A stretch of 64,000 nt of DNA, from contig OZ004586.1 of the NCBI GenBank assembly GCA_963924555.1, positions 4,670,501 through 4,734,500 on the forward strand, written 5' to 3'. Shown in pieces: positions 11,240-23,829 of the stretch (position 1 is its first letter; each line of letters begins with the position of its first letter). This stretch comes from Crambe crambe. Its lineage: Eukaryota > Porifera > Demospongiae > Poecilosclerida > Crambeidae. Under the pieces are notes generated by a model that saw only the letters and a list, made by a program, of their open reading frames with translations, was not told the origin of the DNA and searched no databases. A program made the position numbers and the translations under genes.

Positions 11240-12400
11240 CTTTTGTAGTTCATTGAGTATTGATATTTGTGCCTCTTAAGTCACACAGTATTCTTTTGGA
11301 GGTCATTTTGTATGGAAAGTCTTTTATTGAGAGGATTGTCCTCCTTCAGAGTATCATTTATCAGTTCATTATGCAAATTAAAATTATGTCAATATTAATA
11401 AGTTATTTATTTTGTGGTTAGATAAGAAGATGCTGGATTGATGTCCTCCTGTTTCATTGTTAATTCTAGATGATCAAAGGCTCAGTCAACATTTAAACAA
11501 AGAGGTAAGCTACAAGGTATTTTTCTCAGCCACCTAGAGCTACAGCTCTATGTGTGGTAATTTCTCCATTTTTAGGAGACATGGATACAATGTAGAAGCA
11601 ACTATGCATGGGTATAACATCTCACGGCTTACAATTTCCCCTTTGCCACAGGCAATTGGTTCCTCCCCTTTTTGACATAGGTACGTATAGTATATTAGTG
11701 TAAGTTCAGCATGGCACCTCCTTCCCCTCCAGTCCCCATGTACTCTTCATGGTCATGGACTCCTCGTAATAATTTTGGGCATGAGTTTCTAATCCAAGAG
11801 ATCAGGATGGTAGACTTCTTTATAATTGGGCAAGAAAAACTAGCCCTACACTCAGTGATGATGACCTTTCACCCTATGTCCGTCCCAACATTGTAGTTTA
11901 TTTCTATGATGACCTTGGTAAACTTGGCATGTGTGCTCACCCGCATTTCCCATGCTACGTATGTCTGTACTGATTTTAGATAGCTGGACATCATGATGGA
12001 CACCGTACTAAAGCCACAATGTGCATGTAATGGCCATCTAGCTAGGTTGTCAACTATGTCACAAATCTGTATTCCTGAGAAAAGATTTATATGGACCTAA
12101 AGCAGAGGAGAAGGTATTTCTGACTCTCTCCAAGTGCATTTTCTATCATGTAATGAATTGGGGGTTATTTTGGGTGTGGTTTCATTATCTTCTCTTTGAG
12201 ATCATTTTGTATAACCAGATGTTGATCTAGGCAGTGGTCAGTGTCTGTTGTCCTCTCCTTGGAGGTTGTAAATGTTCTAGTTCCATGGCAGGGGCATGGT
12301 ATTGATCCATGGTACAGAGGTCATCATTTTGGACGATCCACTTGTAGAGGTTTACTGTAAATGGTTGTGGGAGGGGCTAAGGGTTGTAGTAAATATGAAT
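11240..12400. repeat. Segmental duplication, left copy
   Basis: Long collinear similarity with 14,880-16,590. Shared blocks include GATAAGAAGATGCTGGATTG, GAAGCAACTATGCATGGG, TCCATGGCAGGGGCATGGTA and TGTAAATGGTTGTGGGAGGG. The similarity stops just before the position where the right copy continues into the death-domain exon at 16,604. The left copy therefore lost, or never received, that exon. This is intronic sequence of the death-domain locus duplicated as a block. Confidence 0.75.
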
Positions 12401-12599
12401 GTATTATCCAATCTATTGTCCATAAGCTTAACATTACAAAAATTCACAGTAAGCATAGAAGGGATTTATAATTTTAACTTACTCACAGCTGTTCAGTAGA
12501 GAGGATCTACTGTACCAGATGCTGAATTGACTACTTTCTTCATTGTTACTTCTTTACGAGACCACAGACACCATAATCAGTGCCTCTGTCAACATTGGC

Positions 12600-13110
12600 A
12601 CAGAAAGGTATAGTCTACTGCCTGGTTATGTGTAGGTACAAACCCATGCATGCATGCATGTGCGGCTTGATTCATGTCCATGGGCAGGGAGAATGTTTCT
12701 CCAATGGATACACATGGAGTAGCATTTCAAGGTTTTAGTGGCATTTGGCTCCTCCCCTTTTAGTTGAATAATTATTCTGAGTGAAATGAGGTTATGATTG
12801 AGTCCAATTGTGATTCATCTTGGTCGACCATAATAGATACTCTGCACTGTATCTCAGCTGTACAGTGATCAACATTTATCAGACTTTACCTACTACCTCA
12901 TTTACTTAGCAGCTTCTACTGCTTCAAACAATAGCAGCTACAGTTGGACTCATATGGTACTGCTGGTAGTATTTTTAAACCATTTGAATCATTCTTTACA
13001 CATGGATACATGAGTGAGGATTGCACGTAGTACACCCCTGGCTTATAGTATGTGAGTGTGCTCAGTGGTGGAGTAAAACTTATTTATGATGTACTGAAAA
13101 ATTACCAAAC
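12600..13110. other. No gene seen
   Basis: An AT-rich intron-like stretch after the left segmental copy and before the TIR element. A short CATGCATGCATG run occurs near 12,645-12,660. No supported exon. Confidence 0.4.
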
Positions 13111-13112
13111 TA

Positions 13113-14327
13113 GCGTAAGCTGCCAATTATCGGCACATGAACGTCCCTTACCTTGCAGTTTCCGACCGGAGAGACACAGGAAGTCGGCTCTTGCACTATA
13201 AGGAAGCTAATTTATTCCTTGATTATCTACCAGAGTTTCAGAACCTAATGAGCTACTGGCACGGGATGACATCCCTAGAAGTGCAGCCTACTAAAATTCC
13301 AATTATCGGCATCCCGTACCTATCACCGTCTCCTGTATTAATTCCTATGCTCGATTATCGGCACGGGCAGTGTTTTTAGGTCCAGGGTCGAAGCATGGAA
13401 ATAACAGGCATACTACTATGCATACCAACCTCTAGTTCACGTCATAAGCTACTAATTGATATATTTTTTAATGCTTATTGGTTACCATTAATTCGATATT
13501 AACCTTTTTATGTTCGTTTTATGTTAAAAATAGAAGAAAAAACAAGTCAAAACAACACAGTAAGAACATAATTTTTCAGCATCATATCGAATCGAGTCAA
13601 TGCATTCTTCGTGTAGCCAACGTCCACACACACATAACCCACTCAGCCCCCATTCCATTGTGAACATCTTCAGAATAAGTACATAAGCAGATTCTTCCTG
13701 AGCAGCCCTTTCTCTCGAGCAACTGATTCAGCTAGCTATATTCTTAATCTGCTTTCTAGTTTTTCCATAGTCAATCTCACTAACAACTGCTCGAAGTTCA
13801 GCTTCTTTATCCACTTAGATAAGGTTTCGGGCCTGGCTTGACACCTTGAGATGCATATAGATGCCTATCTTCCAAGGCACTGAGGGCAGCCCTTCTTACA
13901 GGCACGCCTTTCTTCACACTGTCTCAGTCAAGGGCAGCCAACACAACAGTAGTAGAACAGCAGGAGCTGACTTCGAAAGCAGCCTCCTCTTTCGCCGAGG
14001 TATCCTAGAAAGAGAAACCAACAGCATGCATGGTCTATGTTGCATCCAAAAACATCGAGAAATTTGAGCAAGCTAAAAGTGTTTTAGCTAACTAAACAAC
14101 ATATACAAGGTTTACTGTCATCAAAACAACTTTTATCAGTTATTAACTTGCCTTGGAAGAACTGCAGAAGATGATCAAGGCTATGTACTATATTTGCAGT
14201 ACCTGTCACAAGTTTAGTTTCCGTATATTTCCGTGGATGCCCGTGTGCACATCCGTACATTCCAGTGCCGATAATTGGCAATAGGGATGCCGATAATTAG
14301 TATATGCCGATAATTGGCAGCTTACGC
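13113..14327. mobile_element. 1.2-kb TIR element, GCGTAAGC ends, TA flanks
   Basis: Terminal inverted repeats GCGTAAGCTGCCAATTATCG and complement are flanked by TA on both sides. The motif TGCCGATAATTGGCA is repeated inside the right end. A second, smaller member with diverged ends (GCGTAAGCCGCCGATTATCG) lies at 40,791-41,375. TA flanks suggest Tc1/mariner-type insertion (inference). Internal open frames are short and unrecognised, so it is probably non-autonomous. Confidence 0.75.
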
Positions 14328-14699
14328 TACATGTAATAATGTATGTTTCTGCTCTAGAGAACTCTAGAGCTTTATTCTTCCCATCTCATTACTTCACTAT
14401 AGTCCTACTAAATGCCATCTTCTAATTTACAACCATTACTAAGAAAACATGGATAGTTCAGTGGGGCTAGCAGGACGACATTTTCTTTACTGTATGTATG
14501 TTAAAATATAAGCTATCCACACTACTTTTGGTATCTTGTTGCTCTTCTCTGTGCTTTAATTGGTGCTTCACAGTGCCAGGAAGCAAGAAACTGGATTCTG
14601 TCTGACTTTAGTTCGAAACTCCGGCCACTGATTCATGTGCAGGTGTGATGTGATGTTCATGTGCAATATTATTTTTCTACTTAGTATGCAGTTGCCCTT

Positions 14700-14742
14700 G
14701 AAAAACAAACAAACAAACAAACAAACAAACAAACAAACAAAA
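14700..14742. repeat. (AAAC)n microsatellite
   Basis: About ten uninterrupted AAAC units lie in the intron-like region between the TIR element and the right copy of the segmental duplication. Confidence 0.9.
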
Positions 14743-14879
14743 GCAACATAAACAGCAACAAATAACAAATGTGTAAAAACAGCCCATTGTTAGGTAATCT
14801 GAGTGGCTCAGATAGGATTAAAAATGGGTCATTTGTTTAACTTTAAATACTTTATGCATGGAATGGATGGGTGTGGTCC

Positions 14880-16590
14880 ACATACTGATTATGATCCTTT
14901 GAAGAGAGGTTGTCTTCTTTTGGAGATTATTTTGTATAGAAAGTCCTTTATTGAGAGGTTTGAGTATCATTTATCAGTTCATTATGCAAATTAACATAAT
15001 TTTAATATTAATAAGTTATTTACTCTATTTTGTGGTTAGATAAGAAGATGCTGGATTGATGTCCTCCTGTTTCATTGTTAATTCTAGATGATCAATGGCT
15101 CAGTCAACATCAGGACAAAAAGGTAGGTATTTTTCTTAGCCACTTAGAGCTACAGCTCTATGTGGGGTAATTTTCTCCACTTCTAGTATGCATGGATACA
15201 ATGTAGAAGCAACTATGCATGGGTATAACATCTCTAGGCTTACAATTTCCCCTTTGCCACAGACAATTGGTTCCTCCCCTTTTTGTCGAATAGTTACATA
15301 TGTATAGTGTATTAGTGTGAGGAGTCCTTCAGTGTAGCACCTCCTTCCCCTCCAGTCCCCATGAACCACTCACCCTTCATGGTCATGGACCACGTTCATC
15401 TCCTTTTGGGCATTAGTTTCTAGATCAGGATGGTTACGGAGGTGTAGCATGTTTGGACTTCTTTATAATTGTGGCGAGCTAAGTGACCCCCCACACTAGT
15501 GATGATGACCTTTCACCCTCATATAAATATGTACTTACATAGCCTCGTCCCCAGGCCCTCCTTTTTAATTATGATTGTGAAGGGCCTGGTATGCGAAAAT
15601 ATCGCAAAACCATTGAAATTTATGGCATGGGTGTGTCCAAGGAAACGCATTCCCATCGCATATGTCACCATGACGCTACAACCACGCACGAACACAGCAG
15701 ATAGTATCGGAGCTGCCTATCATTAGATAGCTTTACTATCAAGTTCTGCCTCAGAATCCTTCAGTAAGTCCTTGGTTGTATAGCCATAGTGAATTGGTCT
15801 TTTTGTTGTAGCGAAACAGTAGAAGTTCTTTTGAACACCTGGTACCTTTAGATCAACCCTGAAGTCACTCTAGTCCATAGCCCAAATGCATGGGCATGGT
15901 CATAATTCTCTTATGCACTGCCCACGGCCAAATAGACGGTTCTACCCCAATTCTATCCCCCCCGTGACTTCATGTACCAGGCCCTTCACATTCATTAATA
16001 AAAAGAGGGTCTGGGGGGACGAGGCTAGTACTTATATATAATATATCTGTCCTAACATTGTAGTTTATTTCGGTGATGACCTTGGGTAAACTTGGCATGT
16101 GTGCTCGCACCATTCCCTAGTGTGAATTTTGGATAGCTGGACAACATGACAGACACTCGTACTGAAGCCACAATGTTCATGCAATGGCCATCTAGTACGA
16201 AAGCTAGGTTGTCGGTCATGTCACATATTAGTATCCCTGAATAGATTTTCCATTTATATATAACTAGAGGTGAAGGCATTTCTGACTCTCTCCATGTGCA
16301 TTTACTGTCATGTAGTGAATTGGGGATGTCGTTTGTTTGGGTGTGGTTTCATTATCTTCTCTTTGAGATCATTTTATATAGCTTGATGTTTATCTGGGTA
16401 GTGGTCAGTGTCTGTCCAGAGTTATGAGGTGTCCTCTCTTTGGACATTGTAAATGTTCTAGTTCCATGGCAGGGGCATGGTATTAGTCCATGGTGCAGAG
16501 GTCATCATTTTGGAGGGTCTACTTGTAGAGGTTTACTGTAAATGGTTGTGGGAGGGGCTAAGGGTTGTGGTAATGACTGTACATGTGATG
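14880..16590. repeat. Segmental duplication, right copy
   Basis: Counterpart of 11,240-12,400. It is longer because the 488-bp TAGCCTCG-family element has inserted at 15,540-16,027. It runs directly into the death-domain exon beginning at 16,604. A 35-nt segment bounded by AG and GT (15,088-15,122, equivalent to 11,470-11,504) is conserved in both copies and could be a mini-exon, but its length does not fit the phase of the next exon. Confidence 0.75.
15540..16027. mobile_element. 488-bp TAGCCTCG-family element, 9-bp TSD
   Basis: The ends TAGCCTCGTCCCCAGGCCCT and AGGGTCTGGGGGGACGAGGC (plus TA) form imperfect inverted repeats. The flanks GTACTTACA (15,531-15,539) and GTACTTATA (16,028-16,036) are a 9-bp target-site duplication with one mismatch. 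The left segmental copy lacks the element, so the insertion postdates that duplication. No transposase is encoded. Confidence 0.85.
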
Positions 16591-16603
16591 TCTGTTGTCT
16601 CAG

Positions 16604-16891
16604 GTGATCCTCCTGCCTTGACTGTGGACAATGTGGCGAAAGTCCTAAAGGGAGCTAATATCAAATTTACACGTGGTTTGTGTGTCGGTGGGTTTCGCAT
16701 ACCAGGGTCTAAGTATAAGGAAATGGAGAACAGTTCTCTTACCTCTGAGGAGAAATTGAAGGCATCTATCGACTATATGCTCAGCGTGGACCCCACCCCC
16801 TCCTGGAGGAGGATTATATCTGCAGTAGACTATTGGGATGACCAGTATTCAGCTGCCTCCAGATTGTACCAGTATGCAGAGCCAGTGACAG
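16604..16891 (+). CDS. Death-fold domain exon A (phase 1-1)
   Basis: A 288-nt exon between CTCAG and GTGAGT, open throughout, with phase 1 at both ends. The product begins GDPPALTVDNVAKVLKGANI, has a middle helix region SSLTSEEKLKASIDYMLSVD, then PTPSWRRIISAVDYWDD and ends AEPVTG. The DPxLTxENVxxVL opening and the PSW motif before helix 5 recur in exons at 25.2 and 27.2 kb and match the death-domain fold. Death domains mediate homotypic protein-protein binding in cytoplasmic signalling complexes. This would be an N-terminal module of the multi-domain protein whose GTPase exon lies at 37.6 kb (inference from strand, order and phase). Confidence 0.7.
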
Positions 16892-17691
16892 GTGAGTGAT
16901 TCCTGACAGGATAAGGTGTCCCATGCATCGCACACTTCATGCATGTATGTAGCAAGGGTGTACTTTTCAGTGCAAGCATGTGCTTATGAGATATCTGTAA
17001 GTATCTCTGCACTTGTGATTCACCTTCCGAATTTAAGTGTTAATTCTGTATGTCCAACAAGATTGTTGGTCATAGATTTTTAATAATTATGATGACCACA
17101 TACCATTATTAAACCATTCAGAAGTTTGCTACATGTTAATCAGAAAGAGCAGTAGCTCTCTCTATGTAGGTATGACACGGAAGTCAGCGTGTGCCACATA
17201 TTTTCTAAGACAAAAATTAAATTCTACGTAGTCCCCCCACAAAACAGTAGCTTAACAAAAGCTACTGTGAATGATTATCCAGCCTACTAAAGCCTACTAC
17301 AAAGTTCAGACCAAGTTTCAGGACAGGGAGCTCACTATTTCAGAAATACGGCAAGCAGGTAAGTTGCATGATTCTTTTCCTTCTCTATTGTTGTTTTGTT
17401 CTTCTTCTTAGTCAACCATATCTCTCAAGCTGCAGCTATGATTTCTGGATAAATCCATTCCAAATTGTACCAACTCTGGGGATTTCCTGGTAGACTCTAT
17501 TTCAGATTTATCTGCATCCTCGACCTCCAAGTATAGCTCAACACTTCAAGCCTTGACTTGCTGATAAATAATCATTGGCTATTGGAGAACATACATTTCC
17601 TGCATACACATAGAAGAATGAACTCTTGCATTATGCATACATAAAACCTTAAGAGAGAAAAAAAGACCAAGTGAAATGAAAAAAAAAATGT

Positions 17692-17772
17692 AGGAAACAA
17701 TGTTAGGGATGAAGGATTGGCTGGATATACAGAATGAAGATTAATCCTTCATCCCTACCCTTGTTTCCTTAC
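17692..17772. repeat. Small fold-back
   Basis: The arms GGAAACAATGTTAGGGATGA and TCATCCCTACCCTTGTTTCC flank a loop of about 35 bp. It lies in the intron after death-domain exon A and is probably a tiny MITE. Confidence 0.6.
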
Positions 17773-18602
17773 TTTTTCAAGCAATGGTCATCCCTATATT
17801 TTTTTCATCTCACGGAAATATTTTCCCTTATAAAACATGCTTCCCAACTATAAGTTTCCTCTCAGTATCGTTTGTGCTTAATTCTCATTTCCCTGGCAGA
17901 AGTAACAAGTTAGTCTTTTGAAAGACTAGAATGGATCGGCACAACTTTTTTTTACATTGTATAGTAAACTTTTCTTTGTATGGATGGTATATTGTGATGG
18001 ATGTAGTTTGGAGATTCATAGGTCATACAATGGCTTTTAAGATGTTTTCATGTCCTATAATAGCTCCCTTGATGCTTGAACTCTTTGCATGCTAGCCTTG
18101 ACTGTTATTATATTTCTTGAGTAGGGCGAAGTCGGTAAAGGGTTAGCACACTTGAAAATTCTGTTTTAATTATTGCAGTTGCATATTGATAGCGGGCATA
18201 ATTTGGCCTGTACTCCATTCTTTTGCTGTTTGTTTATATTATAGCCTGACAAAAGATCGCTGAGTAGGGGATGGCCTACAAGCTAGGTTACCGACTAAGT
18301 TTTGCTAGGCTATGTTCCAGTTGCTTACATACTTCTTTCACTATCTTGATTCAGCACATTTCGACTTGTTATTCTGAAGTTACAAGCGTCTGATAGCCAA
18401 GAAATGTCTGGACTTAAATATAGACTCCTATTTTTTTCTCTAATCTTTGCACATGTATGCACATGCACGTATGTGCATGTGGACGATTATTGTTGCGCAT
18501 ATACCACGGTCGTACTTAACATTGTTGCCCTCAGCACAGTGTCTTGGCACTCTGGTGCCTAGACAAAAACAAAATGAATCTATTCCTTGTTAACAACTTG
18601 AG

Positions 18603-19197
18603 TAGCCTCGTACCCAGGCACAATTAAGGGCCTGGTATACACTGCTTGCGTATGCGTGAAATTATTTAATCACAAAACCCTAGACGTGCAGAGTGATGAT
18701 AAAAAATGACGATCAATAGATCACGAGTTAGCTAGATCGACTAGTTGATAGCTACTTTCTTCTCTTGATTCTCTAGCATACTGGGCACCCCCCTGTCTTA
18801 ATTTTATTTCAGGAAGGCTTTCAGAAACTTAGAAAGGTAGGCTCAGCCACTATAATTATAACTATTAAGCGGGTAGGACCCTTCGTGCCAGTCATAGCTA
18901 GATGGTCTCTTGGAACGCTAAAACACTTCTCGATAGCAGCAAAACAATAGCCATCTCTAGCAACAGTGAGTATGGGTAGCCTCTGGAGCCTCTAGATTTA
19001 GATATTGACAAACCACACCCATTTTATTACGTACTAGCTCAGGCCGTAATACAAATAGTATAACGATAGTATCCTATTTTCACGGAATTCCATGAAAATA
19101 TGGCGCATGTGCAAGCAGGCCCTATTTCCCCTAGCCCTAGCCCTAGCCCCCCCCCCCCCCCCCCCCCCCAAAAAAAATGGGCCTGGGTACGAGGCTA
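18603..19197. mobile_element. 595-bp TAGCCTCG-family element, 10-bp TSD
   Basis: The ends TAGCCTCGTACCCAGGC and GCCTGGGTACGAGGCTA are flanked by the exact duplication ACAACTTGAG (18,593-18,602 and 19,198-19,207). A run of C (about 19,147-19,169) lies just inside the right end. No transposase frame. The perfect duplication marks a young insertion. Confidence 0.9.
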
Positions 19198-19379
19198 ACA
19201 ACTTGAGGTGTCATTGGTGTCACTATAATAATTATATAAAGGTAAAGATTTCTAATTCTCCAATTGGGTGAGTGAAGTGAACCTACACATTAGTTGAAGA
19301 AAGGTACTGCATTGTGTCCTGATATATGGACCATAGCTAATAGTTTGAAATATATATATTCTATCGTTTAGCTATACCA

Positions 19380-20900
19380 AAGTCACTGAATGTTTTGCCA
19401 ACTAAAGCCTAGAGAAGAACAACAAGGTACCAGAGATATCGAAGTTAGCTTAGTGAATTTATATTTTCAAGCGTATATGATGGAAAGCCTACCTTATAGT
19501 TTTAGTGATTTTTCACAGGACTCTCTGCTGCTGGATTCTCCATGTATGAAGCTTTCATGGCTGACTAGCTAGCTTTAGTGCAGCCTTTCTTCTCTAGTCT
19601 AAGCTCTAAACAGTTTTGAAGCATAGTCATAGGTGCTAGGTGGTCTTTCATAGGATTCAAATTGAGCTCAATACCTATGCTACGTAGAGAAAAGAAAATG
19701 ATGTCCTACTGGCCTCACTGAACTATCTGTGTTTCCTCAGCAATAGCTGAGAACTAGAGCTCTAGCTAGTGTGACAGTAGTCAGTATTAAGACATTATAT
19801 GTATTGTTTAATTATTTAGTTTTGTTGATTTTCTACTTGGTATGTAACTAGTTTTTTTCAAGTGGAACTGTATACCAAGTAGAAAATGATATTGGCCATT
19901 TTAGATGTCGTGCAAGGGGCGGGGTTTAGAACTAGAGTAGTCAGAGATAAGCTAGTGTACTGACTAAAGCCTATGGAAGTACCACCGAAGGTGGCATAAA
20001 TAGCTTAGTTTATAGTATAAACTGGAAAGCCTACCTTAGTTTTTTGTGATTCTCCATAATTATAACTCTCTGCTGTTAGATTCTCTGTGCACAAAGCTTT
20101 CATGGCTGACTAGCTAACTTTAGTGCTATATTTAAAACCTTTCTACTTTTGTCTAAGCTCCTAAACTCTGAACTATCTCTGTATTGCCACAGCATGCAAT
20201 GGCTGAGATATCATGCGTGTATTGAGTAAGGGTCACCGATATTACCAAATTACAATATTACGTACATGACAACTAATTACGTAGCAAAAAAAAAGAGGCA
20301 TTTCGTTCCACTAGTCTCACTAGACTATCAGTGTTTGCTGAGCATTGGCTGAGAAAGAGAAGATATCTGTAACATAACGAGTAATAACTGTGATAGACTA
20401 TTTTCACCAAGACCTAATTTTTATGACAGTAGGTATGGAGATGGGAAGAATTAAGCTCTAGAGTGCATGTAAGACTGGCAACTCATTATTTTTTGTACTT
20501 GGTATGTAACAAGTGGAACCACATACCAAGTAGAAAAATATATATTTATAAACATCTGCAAGGGGCGGGGTTTCCAACTATAGCCAGAGCTAGAGAAAAG
20601 CTAGCCTAGGGGGAAAAAGCTAGGTTCTGGGCTAGAGAACCTAGGGAAGAGCAATAAGGTACTGAATGTAGCATTATTTGAATTTGCAAATGTATTATCC
20701 TTTGCTGGAAATCCTACCTTAGTTTGCTGTTGGATTCTCTGTGTATGAAGCTTTCATGGCTAACTAGACTTTTCTGGCCTCATGTTGACAACCGATTATA
20801 GAGATCTGTGATGGCAGCAATGCTCAGGGAAGAAACAGGCTTTAATTACATTACATTACGTTATGACTTTTTTTTTCTACTTGGTATGTAATTTCACCGA
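19380..20900. repeat. Three diverged tandem repeats of about 600 bp
   Basis: Blocks near 19,390, 19,950 and 20,620 share GGAAAGCCTACCTTAG-like sequence, TTGGATTCTC and GAAGCTTTCATGGCT. Between them recur the inverted pair TTCTACTTGGTATGTAAC / GTATACCAAGTAGAAAA and GCAAGGGGCGGGGTTT (19,912 and 20,560). The order is direct, so this is an intronic tandem duplication of a unit carrying its own hairpin. No exon is evident. Confidence 0.65.
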
Positions 20901-20907
20901 GCAGAAT

Positions 20908-21624
20908 TAGCCTCGTACCCAGGCCTTATAAATAAGGGCCTTGTATCTACTGTTTGCGCATGTGCTGGTTTTTCACGGTTTTCCGTGAATTTGTGCACTT
21001 TTGGAAATTTTAGGATACGTAATATGTCACAATATATTGGGCGGGGCCTTGTTTCTATGACGGCTAGTTAGAACAGGGTGCTTCTCCAGCTTCAGCTACC
21101 GATAAGGTAGGCTACCAATGTGGCTACCAACGGCAACGATACTTATTTCTCTGATGCCGTCGCTTTCCAAGACGTTGGGCTTGCCTTATGTGGAGGAACA
21201 GAGCTTGGCCCATCAGGTCTGTCTACGAAGTATTCTTATGTCTGCCGACTGGTTTTGGGAAGAGCTAAATTCTGCCTTTTGTAGTGGAATACTAGAACTT
21301 CCATTTGTCTCAGAAAGGTCTGACCGCGCGAGATGTAGCTAGCTGGAAAGAGAAGCGCAGTTCTTGCTCCGGATGGAGGATCAGGTCAGAGGATTGAGAA
21401 AGAAGTGTGTGAAGGCCTCCATAATCACCACTTCAAAGTCTGCTTCCAAGGAGAACTTGGCTATTGAGTCTTGTTCCTGCGGCAAAGATCAAGTCATCAA
21501 ATTAGCACCTCCCACTCTACGGCGTCATCGGCACACTATAATGATATTCATAGATGCTGGGGTCGCACATGTACAAACAGTGGATACCAGGCCCTTATTT
21601 TAATAAGGCCTGGGTACGAGGCTA
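20908..21624. mobile_element. 717-bp TAGCCTCG-family element, 10-bp TSD
   Basis: The ends TAGCCTCGTACCCAGGCCTT and AAGGCCTGGGTACGAGGCTA are flanked by CGAGCAGAAT (20,898-20,907) and CAAGCAGAAT (21,625-21,634), one mismatch. The longest member here, with internal frames of up to 79 codons that resemble no transposase. It inserted at the end of the third ~600-bp intronic repeat. Confidence 0.85.
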
Positions 21625-22314
21625 CAAGCAGAATGAGTTCTGCAACTAGCAAGTGTATAGACCTTTCAAGGAAATAGTAGTGAGGTGCTTTATTGCAGAT
21701 TATATGAATGCCATTTAAAGAAAGGTAACATTCAAGGGGCTACTGCAATCACCTGATGGGTGGTGCCAGGTCCGAGCATGAGATAGCCATGTCGGTGGCA
21801 AAAGCATGAGGTTAGCAGGGCATGAACTCTCATTGCTCAAGGCCAAAAATATAAATTAAAAGTCGTGTCTATTATAATTACTGCGAATTGAAGCTGGTAT
21901 TTCATGTACATTCAGGATTTTGTCTGTAAACTTCATTTGTGATAGGCTTCAGTCAAGACCTACCATAGGCCATTTGCTATGGTTTGACATAGTATTAAAA
22001 CATTGGTATATGTATATAGGCCTAATGCTGTTGTGTTCCTTTAGAGTTCAGTTTGTGCTGATATTTTATCTGGACTTTTTCACTGTTTATTGCACTCAGG
22101 AATGTATCTATTTAAAGGCCAGCTGATCAACTCTAGGCATGGTTGGACATTTTGTCAAAAGAGTTATAATATTTTAACAAGCAAGTATACAGAGAATATC
22201 TTAACTGGAATGAATAAAAGCAATTTATAAGTTAAGGTACCAGTATCTGTGTGTGGGAGGGTTAGGACGACCTCACTAGTTAGTTCATTAGCATGTCCAT
22301 TATATAAAGGAAAG

Positions 22315-22440
22315 AATATTTAAAAAGAAAAGTAGTGATGGCTGTGTGTGGTTCAAAAGTTCAGCAATAAGAGAGTGAACTTCAGTCAAGTAACCCCTTA
22401 CCCATCTACGAGCTAACTGTTCCTACTTTACTCCCATGAA
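22315..22440. repeat. Half copy of fold-back family F
   Basis: This matches 30,945-31,090 in inverted orientation: AGTTCAGCAATAAG, GAGTGAACTTCAGTCAAGTA and the ACCCCTTACCCATC block, ending near TACTCCCATGA. It is related to the long hairpin at 27,550-27,765. One arm only. Confidence 0.5.
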
Positions 22441-22725
22441 GAATTAATAACTTCTAGAGGTCCTGAGATCAGGTCTTTGGTCAGCTTCTTTCTCGTCTGA
22501 GAGTAGCAATGCTGCTGCCAGCAGTGACTGTTGCAGTATTTTTTAGACTTTTTCCTATTTATTATATAAAAATTTGAAGAAGAAAAATAGCTGGAGAGCT
22601 AATAATTATTTCATGGACATTTGAGTCATTTTCTGCTCTGCCACTTTTTTAAAGATAGGGGTTTCAATTCCTATCATCTTTATATTTAGAGGCAGGCCAA
22701 GATGAGATATAAAGATACAAAGAGT

Positions 22726-22846
22726 TAGAACAAGAGCTGAATAGATGAGATTATGCAAGGATGAAGTCAAATGTGGGTACGTCACACCTAGTGACTGCAC
22801 CCGGATTTGACTTCATCCTTGCATAATTCAATTCTTTTCCAACTCT
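22726..22846. repeat. Fold-back, about 45-bp arms
   Basis: The inverted arms GATTATGCAAGGATGAAGTC and GACTTCATCCTTGCATAATT extend outward to AGAGTTAGAAC / TTTCCAACTC. The loop of about 35 bp contains TACGTCACACC. A non-coding MITE-like hairpin. Confidence 0.65.
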
Positions 22847-23829
22847 TTTTTGACCAGTTAACAAGTTATCCCTACATCACCTTCATTTATTAGAATGCTT
22901 GTTATGATTTTGTGATTTCTTTTTGTAGGAAGTAATTAGCACTGTTTTTTTCCTTTTATTATTATAGCTGTTTTTAATATTAATTTTATGGTATGCTGAT
23001 TAATTTAAACCATTAAGCTCATAGAATGGTAGGAATGGTAATTGTAGCTATTCTTGAGCCCTTGTGTTGCAATGCTGGATCACAACCAAGCCTGGTAAGC
23101 AATTAAAATCAGCCTGCTTTCGTTTCTAAATAATGCACAACTCACTGGCAGCTTATGAGCTCAAATACCATTCACAATTTACACACTGTCCTTACAGCTC
23201 TAGATAATACTTATCTTAGAGCTGACTTTATACTTTTCTATCTATGCTCAAAATGGCTTTTTTGCTTCGATGAGATCAAGAGTATGAGTCATGGCAACTA
23301 ATTATTTGTTACACATGTGCACATTATGTTTAATTTCTTTGTTGTATAGTCCCTGTACTAAGACAGCGGCTTTTTTCTGAGTGAACTAGTGGCTAAACCG
23401 ATGCCACACTGCACTGCTCAGGGTAAAATGCTACATGCACATTCATATAGAACATAGCCGTAATGCGGCCCAATTTTCCTCCAGATCATGCCATTATTAT
23501 TAAGAACATGAAGAATGAGAAATCATGAATAAGTGTGCTTTTATTGTTCTTCTGTGTTGAGTCTTTCAGCCTCAATAATTCTCCTGCATGATAAGAATGT
23601 GTATGAAATACAGGGTAAGCAGTCATAGCAGCTATAACGTACTGTTTTCTGAGTAAATTCAACTTCATTTTGGATTAGTCCTATGGAGGGTCATAGGTCA
23701 TCCCTACATAGAGAGCGCTACCACGCTCTCTGATTTCAGTAATCTAGTAGTTTGAGGAATGCAGTGCATCCTGCACTTCTAAAGGGTCTTTAAAGCACCC
23801 CCCAAGATTCATGCAGTTGACATGTTGCT

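Noticed and set aside
11470-15122. 35-nt AG/GT-bounded mini-exon conserved in both segmental copies (DDQWLSQH)
   Set aside because: Its length does not fit phase 1 of the next death-domain exon, and conservation is explained by the duplication itself.
21118-21677. Three frames inside the 717-bp TAGCCTCG element as a transposase
   Set aside because: Short, overlapping in different frames, without catalytic or DNA-binding motifs. Other family members lack them.
22606-22800. 64-codon minus-strand frame near the 22.7-kb fold-back
   Set aside because: Its N-terminal half is the hairpin arm. No domain and no splice context.
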